Shown piece by piece: positions 22,462 to 28,502 of a stretch of 28,502 nucleotides of DNA. Origin of the DNA: Acetobacter sp. CAG:977 (GTDB lineage Bacteria; Pseudomonadota; Alphaproteobacteria; CAAGCB01; CAG-977); contig HF994932.1 in assembly GCA_000434295.1 (NCBI GenBank), positions 42,357-70,858 of the forward strand, read 5' to 3'. The position numbers and the translations under genes were made by a program. Every line of letters starts with the position of its first letter. Within the stretch, counting starts at the first letter, position 1. The notes under the pieces were generated by a model. The model was not told where the DNA came from and ran no database searches. It worked only from the letters and a program-made list of their open reading frames with translations.

Positions 22462-23867
22462 TGACAGCAGTAATTTCTTTGGTCGGACGCACGAACGTCG
22501 GAAAATCGACTTTGTTTAACCGCCTGACGGGGCGTAAAAAAGCTTTGGTGCATGACAGACCGGGCGTAACCCGCGACCGAAGGGAAGGCGACGCCGTTTT
22601 GTATAAATGTCCCTTTACCGTCATTGATACCGCCGGGTTGGAACATACGGGCGAACTGGCCGCGTCAATGTGGAAACAGACTCAAAAAGCGTTGGAAGCT
22701 TCGGATGCCGTCGTATTTATCGTTGATGTGCGCTCGGGCGTAACGCCTTTGGATAAAAAAGCGGCTCAAACGCTGCGCAAAGTCGGAAAGCCCGTCATTT
22801 TGGCGGCAAATAAAGCCGAAGGGCGCGATTTCGCCATGCACGACCTGTACGCGTTGGGCTTTGGCGAACCCGTATTGATTTCCGCCGAACACGGATTGGG
22901 CATGGGCAATTTGTTTGAAGCCCTGTCTCCTTATATCCGCCCCGAAAAAAGCGAAGAAGACAACGAAAGTCCGAAAAAACACGAGCGCAAACGCAAAAAT
23001 AAAGACGACGTCATTGATCTGAACGACGAAACCGTTGAAGAAGAAAACCTTGAAAACCGCATTATCGACGTTGCCATCGTGGGACGCCCGAACGTCGGAA
23101 AATCGACGTTGGTCAATCGCCTGCTGGGTGAAGACCGTATGCTGACGGGACCTTTGGCGGGGCTGACACGGGATTCCATTTCCATAAACTGGGAATACAA
23201 AGGGCGCAAAATGCGCTTAACCGACACGGCGGGACTGCGCAAACATTCAAAAGTCGAAGACGATTTGGAACGTTTGTCCGCCGCCGATACGAAACGTGCC
23301 GCCTTTTTGGCTCAGGTCGTCATTTTGGTATTGGACGCCGACGCCATTTTGGACAAGCAGGATTTGACCATTGCCCGCCAAGTCTTTGACGAAGGGCGCG
23401 CGCTGATTATCGCCGTCAACAAATGGGACGCCGTCAAAGATAAAAAAGAAGCTCTGAACCGTTTAAACGAACGTTTGGAAACGTCTTTGACACAGGTCAA
23501 GGGATTAAAAACCGTTACCGTTTCGGCACGGACGGGCGAAGGATTGGACAAACTGATGCAGGCGGTATTGGATGTGTATGCCGTTTGGAACACCCGCATT
23601 TCGACGGGAAAGCTGAACCGTTGGTTGACGGCGATGACGGAAAATACGCCGCCGCCTTTATCGGCGACCAAACGCCCGATCCCGTTAAAGTACATTACGC
23701 AAATTAAAACGCGCCCGCCGACATTTGCTTTGTTTTCCAGCAATCCCGAAAAGCTGCCGGAATCTTATTTGCGTTATTTGATGCGCGGGATGGCGCGCGA
23801 TTTGAAAATGGAAGGTGTGCCCATACGCGTTTTGATGCGCAAGGCAAAGAACCCGTACGCAAAATAA
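22461..23867 (+). CDS. der: Ribosome-associated GTPase Der (EngA)
   Basis: An essential GTPase needed for 50S subunit maturation, with two G domains in tandem and a C-terminal KH-like domain. The 468 residues contain G1 GRTNVGKST near residue 8, G3 DTAGLE and G4 NKAE in the first domain; an acidic/basic linker (about 165-195, EESDNESPKK-like); then GRPNVGKST near residue 207, DTAGLRKHSKVE and NKWD in the second. The C-terminus from about 370 is the KH-like domain (TRPPTFALFSSNPEKLPESYLRYL). It is the third gene of the yfgM-bamB-der unit. I see no clear terminator after the stop. Confidence 0.96.
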   Translation: MTAVISLVGRTNVGKSTLFNRLTGRKKALVHDRPGVTRDRREGDAVLYKCPFTVIDTAGLEHTGELAASMWKQTQKALEASDAVVFIVDVRSGVTPLDKKAAQTLRKVGKPVILAANKAEGRDFAMHDLYALGFGEPVLISAEHGLGMGNLFEALSPYIRPEKSEEDNESPKKHERKRKNKDDVIDLNDETVEEENLENRIIDVAIVGRPNVGKSTLVNRLLGEDRMLTGPLAGLTRDSISINWEYKGRKMRLTDTAGLRKHSKVEDDLERLSAADTKRAAFLAQVVILVLDADAILDKQDLTIARQVFDEGRALIIAVNKWDAVKDKKEALNRLNERLETSLTQVKGLKTVTVSARTGEGLDKLMQAVLDVYAVWNTRISTGKLNRWLTAMTENTPPPLSATKRPIPLKYITQIKTRPPTFALFSSNPEKLPESYLRYLMRGMARDLKMEGVPIRVLMRKAKNPYAK

Positions 23868-23889
23868 AAAATTTACCGAATAAAAAAGC

Positions 23890-24102
23890 TTACCAAATAT
23901 GCAGGGAACGTTCTTCTTCGTCGGACAGACGGCGCACCGTTTCGCAATAATCGCACCAGCTTTCCATGGATTCGCCCAACAGGCGGCGGATTAAATCATT
24001 AATGGTTTCGCCGTTTTCGACGGCTTGGGTTTCCAGTTGGGAATATAAAGGATCGTCCAACTTTAACGAAACGATTTTTGTTTTTCGGATATCCGCCGTC
24101 AT
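23890..24102 (-). CDS. Ribbon-helix-helix protein
   Basis: A 70-residue protein with an N-terminal ribbon-helix-helix pattern: a short strand (TKIVSLKLDD) then two helices (LYSQLETQAVENG and TINDLIRRLLGESM). Such proteins bind DNA as dimers and are often antitoxins or autoregulators. The tail carries WCDYC, a CxxC that could bind metal or be redox active, and ends in charged residues. No toxin gene is adjacent, as neighbours are der and a PBP. An AAAGGG ribosome site lies upstream. It could be a stand-alone repressor or an orphan antitoxin. Confidence 0.75.
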   Translation of the reverse strand: MTADIRKTKIVSLKLDDPLYSQLETQAVENGETINDLIRRLLGESMESWCDYCETVRRLSDEEERSLHIW

Positions 24103-24210
24103 ATTTTTGCCCTTTCCTTTAACTCTGTTTTAAGTCTTTAAAGGCTATGTTTCGATTCTGTTCTCTTATTTATTAAAAAACAGTAACCTTTAATTTAAAA
24201 AGTGTCGGAA
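24103..24210. other. AT-rich intergenic region, no confident element
   Basis: This divergent gap between the ribbon-helix-helix and PBP genes contains CTGTT at 24158-24162 and AACAG at 24179-24183, a palindromic CTTTAAAG near 24137-24144, and three copies of CCTTTAA. I could not assemble a good promoter on either strand. The repeats may be operator half sites, but this is weak. Confidence 0.25.
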
Positions 24211-26088
24211 ATGACGGCAAAGAAAACGCGAGCCTCTCAAAAACGCCAAAAATCCGCCGAGTCGAAGAGTAAAACAAAACAAAAGGCAAAGGCAAGAAAA
24301 AAACTTGTTTTTTTTGAGTCGTTTTTTCGAATCCCGCCGAAAAAGCCGATTTTCCGATTCGTTTTTTTGTGCGGCATCTTATGTTTTTGCGCTTTAAGCG
24401 GCTTTGTCGGATACTGCTATTTCACGTTGCCCGACATGGCTGCCGCCGCAATAACCCGCCCGCCGAAAATTACTTTGACGGCCGCCGACGGCACCCATAT
24501 CGCCACTTACGGTTCGCAATACGGCAGACCCGTCGTTCTCAGCGAACTGCCCCCTCACGTCTATCAGGCGGTCATCGCCATTGAAGACCGCCGATTTTAT
24601 TCTCATTTCGGCATCGACCCGAGATCCGTGGCTCGCGCGGTAATCACAAACGTTCTAAAAAAACGGAAAGCCCAAGGTGCCAGCACGATTACTCAGCAGG
24701 TTGCCAAAAACCTCTTTCTGACCAACGAAAAAACGTTTACGCGAAAAGTCCGCGAATTGCTTTTGGCTTTCAAGCTGGAACACCTGCTGACAAAAGACCA
24801 AATCCTGACCATCTATTTAAACCGCGTTTATCTGGGGGCGGGCACTTACGGCATTAACGCCGCCGCCCGAAAATATTACGGCATCGACGCCAAAGACCTG
24901 AACCTTTATCAGTCCGCGGTCATTGCGGGATTACTCAAAGCACCGACACGCTATAATCCTTTGGCTCATCCCGAAGCCTCTTACAAGCGTGCCCGCCTCG
25001 TTTTGGCAGCAATGGCGCAATCAGGATTCATTTCTGCCAGAAAAGGCTTAAATGCCGCCGAAAGCGGTGCCAAAGCGGGACAGCATAAGAACAAGGCGTT
25101 CCTTTATTTCGCCGACTGGGTCGCCGAAGAACTTGACGCTTATCTGGGCAGCATTTCCCAAGACGTTACCGTCATTACGACCCTGTCGCCAAAAATACAA
25201 AAAGAAACGGACAAAGCATTAAAAGACGCCTTATCCTCGCAGGAAGCCGCCGAAAAACAAGTATCGCAAGGAGCCGCCGTCGTTATGGATCGCGACGGCG
25301 CCGTTCTGGCAATGAACGGAGGACGCGATTACGGACAAAGCCAATTTAACCGTGCCGTCGAAGCCAAACGGCAAATCGGGTCAACCGTAAAACCTTTTGT
25401 TTATCTGGCTGCGTTTGAAAACGGGGCTTCACCGAACGACATCGTTTCCGACACTCCCGTCAGTTACGGCGGTTGGACTCCCAAAAATTTCGGAAACACC
25501 TATTACGGCGACATTACGTTAAGTGAAGCCTTAATTCGTTCCGTCAATACGGTTGCCGTCAAAACCGCCGTTAAAACGGGCGTTTCACGCGTTTTAAAAA
25601 CGGCTCGGAAATTCAGAGCCGTCACCAAAGACTGCGAACCCAATGCCGCCATCGCTTTGGGCGTTTGCCAAACGCGTCTGATCGATCTGGTTTCGGCTTA
25701 TGCGGCGCTGGGCAACGGCGGATACGGCGTAACGCCTTACGGCATTACGGAAATTATCGGTGCGGACGGCACAATATTGTACCAGCGTTCTTCCGAAGGG
25801 CGTTCCAGATTGACCAATCCGAAATATCTGGCGGACTTGGATGCCGTCTTATTTGACGTTATTTTGCGCGGCACGGGAAAAAGAGCCAACCCCGGAATTC
25901 CCGCCAAAGGAAAATCCGGCACGACCCAAAACTATCGCGACGCCTGGTTTGTCGGATATACCGACGATGTCGCCCTGGGCGTATGGCTGGGCAACGACGA
26001 CGAAACGCCGACAAACGGCGTGACCGGGGGCGGATTGCCTGCCGAAATTTGGAAAAACATCGTTAAAAATATTTCTTATTCGGGATGA
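24211..26088 (+). CDS. Class A penicillin-binding protein (PBP1A family)
   Basis: A bifunctional peptidoglycan synthase with glycan polymerase and crosslinking activities, anchored in the inner membrane. In the numbering that starts at the alternative GTG (24202, 628 residues): a Lys/Arg-rich cytosolic tail to about 50, one membrane segment (51-76), a GT51 domain with catalytic Glu128 (IEDRRFYSH) and GASTITQQVAKN, then a transpeptidase domain with Ser394-x-x-Lys397 (GSTVKP), SVN at 447-449 and KSGTT at 571-575. All key residues are intact. It is shorter than typical PBP1A (about 800) and lacks an obvious extra OB insert between domains. The ATG at 24211 is slightly favoured, but both starts have weak ribosome sites. 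It is convergent, with a 13-base overlap, with a lytic transglycosylase gene. Confidence 0.94.
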   Translation: MTAKKTRASQKRQKSAESKSKTKQKAKARKKLVFFESFFRIPPKKPIFRFVFLCGILCFCALSGFVGYCYFTLPDMAAAAITRPPKITLTAADGTHIATYGSQYGRPVVLSELPPHVYQAVIAIEDRRFYSHFGIDPRSVARAVITNVLKKRKAQGASTITQQVAKNLFLTNEKTFTRKVRELLLAFKLEHLLTKDQILTIYLNRVYLGAGTYGINAAARKYYGIDAKDLNLYQSAVIAGLLKAPTRYNPLAHPEASYKRARLVLAAMAQSGFISARKGLNAAESGAKAGQHKNKAFLYFADWVAEELDAYLGSISQDVTVITTLSPKIQKETDKALKDALSSQEAAEKQVSQGAAVVMDRDGAVLAMNGGRDYGQSQFNRAVEAKRQIGSTVKPFVYLAAFENGASPNDIVSDTPVSYGGWTPKNFGNTYYGDITLSEALIRSVNTVAVKTAVKTGVSRVLKTARKFRAVTKDCEPNAAIALGVCQTRLIDLVSAYAALGNGGYGVTPYGITEIIGADGTILYQRSSEGRSRLTNPKYLADLDAVLFDVILRGTGKRANPGIPAKGKSGTTQNYRDAWFVGYTDDVALGVWLGNDDETPTNGVTGGGLPAEIWKNIVKNISYSG

Positions 26089-27860
26089 TAGCGCGGATAT
26101 TTTCCCTGCAAAATATCGTCTATTGACGACAAATCCTTGTTAAACAGGCTGCGGTAAATCCAATAATTCGCCATGACTTTTTTAACGAATCCCCGCGTTT
26201 CCCGAGACGGTATCCCTTCGACGAACATCAACGGGTCATTAACGAAATCTTTTCGTTTTTGCCAACGCACGCTGTTGCGCGGACCGCAGTTGTATGCCGC
26301 AATCGCCATCAGCAAATTGCCGTTAATCGCTTTATTGTTCAGCAACGTGCGCACCAACTCCTGCCCCAACATCAGATTATAGGGAATACGGTGCAAACGG
26401 CTGAGCTGATAACGTTTTCCCAAACGTTTTGCCATCAGTCTTGCCGTCGACGGCATCAGCTGCATAACGCCGCGCGCTCCGGCTTTGCTGAACGCCCTGT
26501 TTTTAAAACAGGATTCTTGGCGCACAAAAGCATAGATCAACGCCCGATCCACCTGCCAACCGTTGGAAGGCGTCCAGTTCGGATAAGGATAAAGCGCACT
26601 GTCGCCGTCGGGCGTTTCGATTTCGCCGCTTAATCCCGTCAGACGAACTGCCAAATCTGGATATTCTTCTATGGTTTCGGCGTACGCGATCAACTGTTTG
26701 CGCAACGATTTCTTTTCCGCGTACAGCTTAATCAGTTCTTTTTCCGCGGCATCCATCTGACCGATCTGTATCAAAGCCGCCGCGCGTTTGCCGCCTTTTT
26801 GTTCCAGAACCGCCGCCGTATCAACCTTTTCGACTTCGGGACGTTTCCACGAATGCCCGATCGACCATCCCAAAGCGCGCTGAGCCAACAAACCGTAAAA
26901 CGAACGCGGAGACGATAACGCCGCCTGACGCAAATATTCGTTGACCTCATAATATTTGTCGTTTTTCATCAAAGCCCGCGTCGCCCAGTATGCTCCGGCA
27001 GACTTTAACGTCGGTATCGATTTCGGATGGTTTGCTACTTTTTTAAAATTGATTTCGGCGTTTTCATAATCTTTCAATCGCCACGCCACAATTCCCGCGA
27101 CCCACGGCGCCAAAGGATTGCGCTTTGCCGAACGGGAAAGAGGTTCTTGAATCGTTTCCCACGCCTTTTCGTCTTCAAGGTCTATAAAGTAAGCAAAAGC
27201 CAAAGCCGTCAACGCATCATCCCTGTCATTGCGGCTCAGGTATTTTTTCACGTGCTTTTCATTTAAATGAAGCTTTGCCGCCAACGTTTTGCCGTTACGT
27301 ATCGCCGCCGAAAACATCAGCATTGACCAACGGACTTTTTTGCGATGTTCTTTGGGAACATAGCGTACGTACTTGAATAAAACCAAATCTATCGGGTCGG
27401 CAATGCGCATTGACGTGCAGGATCCAGCCGACATATGCGCGGCGGGGTCGGTCGGTCGGTTGCGCGGGCGGCGCACGTGCATGCGTTGCGCTCGGTCGTA
27501 AATTTCCGCCGCCGGCGGCAAATCCGCATATTTTTTCAGCCAGACTTCAATTTGTTTTTTGGGAATCTCGGAATCTTTTTTGGTATCAAAAATTTCCGCC
27601 TGAACGTATCCCATCAGCAGATCGTCTTGAAGCAAAGGAAATAACTTTTCCGCTTCGGCAATCTCGCCGTCGTCAATGTAGTTAAAAATACGGGTATAAA
27701 GTTCGGCATCCGCCGCGGACAAAGGTCCCGAACTTTGTTCGGTTTCTTCTATCGGCAAAGGGGGAATCAGAGTTATCGTTTCCTGCGCCGAAACGTTTTT
27801 TGCCCCCGCCCAAACGAACGGAAGCAAAAAAACAAAAAGCTTAAACCAACGAAACGGCAC
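26076..27860 (-). CDS. Soluble lytic murein transglycosylase (SLT family)
   Basis: A periplasmic enzyme that cleaves the MurNAc-GlcNAc bond of peptidoglycan, forming anhydro-MurNAc. The 594-residue precursor has a signal peptide (hydrophobic residues 6-18, probable cut after Val-Ser-Ala at 25). A long helical TPR-like superhelix (about 45-400), as in E. coli Slt70, comes next. The C-terminal lysozyme-like domain has catalytic Glu449 (VRQESCF), the GVMQLMPSTA motif and AYNCGP. It is followed on the opposite strand by the class A PBP, with overlapping 3' ends. Upstream, 15 bases away on the same strand, is the truncated unknown gene. Confidence 0.93.
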   Translation of the reverse strand: MPFRWFKLFVFLLPFVWAGAKNVSAQETITLIPPLPIEETEQSSGPLSAADAELYTRIFNYIDDGEIAEAEKLFPLLQDDLLMGYVQAEIFDTKKDSEIPKKQIEVWLKKYADLPPAAEIYDRAQRMHVRRPRNRPTDPAAHMSAGSCTSMRIADPIDLVLFKYVRYVPKEHRKKVRWSMLMFSAAIRNGKTLAAKLHLNEKHVKKYLSRNDRDDALTALAFAYFIDLEDEKAWETIQEPLSRSAKRNPLAPWVAGIVAWRLKDYENAEINFKKVANHPKSIPTLKSAGAYWATRALMKNDKYYEVNEYLRQAALSSPRSFYGLLAQRALGWSIGHSWKRPEVEKVDTAAVLEQKGGKRAAALIQIGQMDAAEKELIKLYAEKKSLRKQLIAYAETIEEYPDLAVRLTGLSGEIETPDGDSALYPYPNWTPSNGWQVDRALIYAFVRQESCFKNRAFSKAGARGVMQLMPSTARLMAKRLGKRYQLSRLHRIPYNLMLGQELVRTLLNNKAINGNLLMAIAAYNCGPRNSVRWQKRKDFVNDPLMFVEGIPSRETRGFVKKVMANYWIYRSLFNKDLSSIDDILQGKYPRYHPE

Positions 27861-27875
27861 CGGAAAACCTGTATT

Positions 27876-28502
27876 TTACTTTTGAATAATCAGCTTTTCG
27901 CACGCTTCTTTAGCAACCTGTCCGATACGGCAGGTTTGTACCGTCATTTTGGGCTTTGCCCGCATGACCTCACAATTATCTTCGTAAGACGCTGAGCCGG
28001 AAACTATGTTTTCTTTGGGTTTAACTCTTCTGTATTCCTCTGTTACCTTCTTCCCCATCCACTGATAAAGCAAAACAAGACGTTCTATCTCCGTGTCGGT
28101 TTTATTTTGTAAAACAGATTTGTAGCTGCAGATGGTATGGCGCCCGACTTTGTCGGTTGAAAAGTCCGTAATATATACCCATACCTCGCCCTTTGGCATG
28201 ACGGGACCTTTGGGTTCTGCCGCCGCCTGAGCGGACTGTTGAGCTTCTTTGCCCGTTTTCTGCTCAGCTCCTTTTGTCTGTTCGGCTTCTTTGGCTCTGC
28301 GCTGTTGCACCATGTTAAAATAAGCGTTGCCGCCCGTTGAAGCCGGCTGTTCGGAAGCCCCCTCTTGCGCCGTTTTGTCCCCGCTTTTGGCATCCATGGC
28401 CTCAAACGACGGCAGATCCTCTTCCCCCGTATCCTGAACGGGTTGATTGCGCGGACGATACAGGTTTGAACGCGTCTGTGCCGCCGTCGCCCTTGACGGA
28501 GC
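27876..28502 (-). CDS. Unknown protein, 5' end outside the window
   Basis: The frame is open from the right edge of the window to a stop at 27876, giving 208 visible C-terminal residues. The true start is not seen; an internal ATG at 28397 is not necessarily the start because 35 more codons are open upstream. The visible part begins with a polar region, then a long Ala/Gln/Lys/Glu-rich stretch that is probably disordered. It ends in a compact C-terminal domain of about 105 residues (from PKGEVWVYITDFS) with four Cys (ICSYK, DNCEV, QTCRI, EACEK) that may pair. I recognise no family. It lies 15 bases upstream of the lytic transglycosylase gene and is probably co-transcribed with it, hinting at an envelope role. 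Confidence 0.65.
   Translation of the reverse strand, partial: APSRATAAQTRSNLYRPRNQPVQDTGEEDLPSFEAMDAKSGDKTAQEGASEQPASTGGNAYFNMVQQRRAKEAEQTKGAEQKTGKEAQQSAQAAAEPKGPVMPKGEVWVYITDFSTDKVGRHTICSYKSVLQNKTDTEIERLVLLYQWMGKKVTEEYRRVKPKENIVSGSASYEDNCEVMRAKPKMTVQTCRIGQVAKEACEKLIIQK

Noticed and set aside
1..28502. tRNA, rRNA, CRISPR or insertion sequences
   Set aside because: All gaps are under 300 bases and none shows a cloverleaf, regular spaced repeats, transposase or terminal inverted repeats.

Overview
This window looks like chromosomal DNA from an alphaproteobacterium with moderate GC. The evidence is a short-form HPr kinase next to a ChvI/ChvG two-component pair, RapZ, a mannose-type EIIA and HPr; a FYDLN-acid zinc-ribbon protein; a class II-like EPSP synthase; and the miaB-phoH-ybeY-lnt gene order. 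The genus cannot be named from the sequence alone. Genes are tightly packed with many 1-4 bp start/stop overlaps. I see no rRNA, tRNA, CRISPR array, transposase or prophage gene, and no gene-free stretch reaches 300 bases.

Layout: 1-509 holds an inverted-repeat-rich leader, a small lipoprotein gene and a bidirectional terminator. 510-2469 (minus) is aroA-cmk. 2557-2889 is the FYDLN protein, followed by a long terminator hairpin. 2987-5048 is a secreted Sel1-repeat protein and miaB. 5045-8340 is an accessory segment between miaB and phoH: an Mrr-like endonuclease, a small protein with six Y-[DE]-A repeats, a divergent XRE regulator and a 558-residue HExxH protein. 8488-11751 is phoH-ybeY-lnt plus a 48-residue lipoprotein, ending in a terminator shared with ptsI. 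11783-19615 (minus) is a long co-directional run: small membrane protein, rlmN, chvI, chvG, hprK, rapZ, EIIA, ptsH, ptsI. 19697-20310 holds two small unknown convergent genes. 20436-23867 is yfgM-like, bamB and der. 23890-24102 is a ribbon-helix-helix protein. 24211-27860 is a class A penicillin-binding protein convergent with a soluble lytic transglycosylase. 27876 to the end is the 3' part of an unknown gene that runs off the window.

Functional themes: (i) envelope building and sensing (class A PBP, lytic transglycosylase, BamB, Lnt, several lipoproteins, ChvG/ChvI); (ii) a regulatory phosphotransferase system with EI, HPr, EIIA and HPr kinase but no sugar permease here, encoded with ChvG/ChvI; (iii) RNA and ribosome maturation (MiaB, YbeY, PhoH, RlmN, Der).

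The most interesting part is 5045-8391. Three sites of the form ATTGT-N6-ACAAT (two perfect, one with a single mismatch) sit between the XRE gene and the divergent repeat-protein/endonuclease genes. They are placed over predicted promoter elements, which suggests a self-contained regulated module, possibly a defence system. This is inference from sequence; no searches were run.
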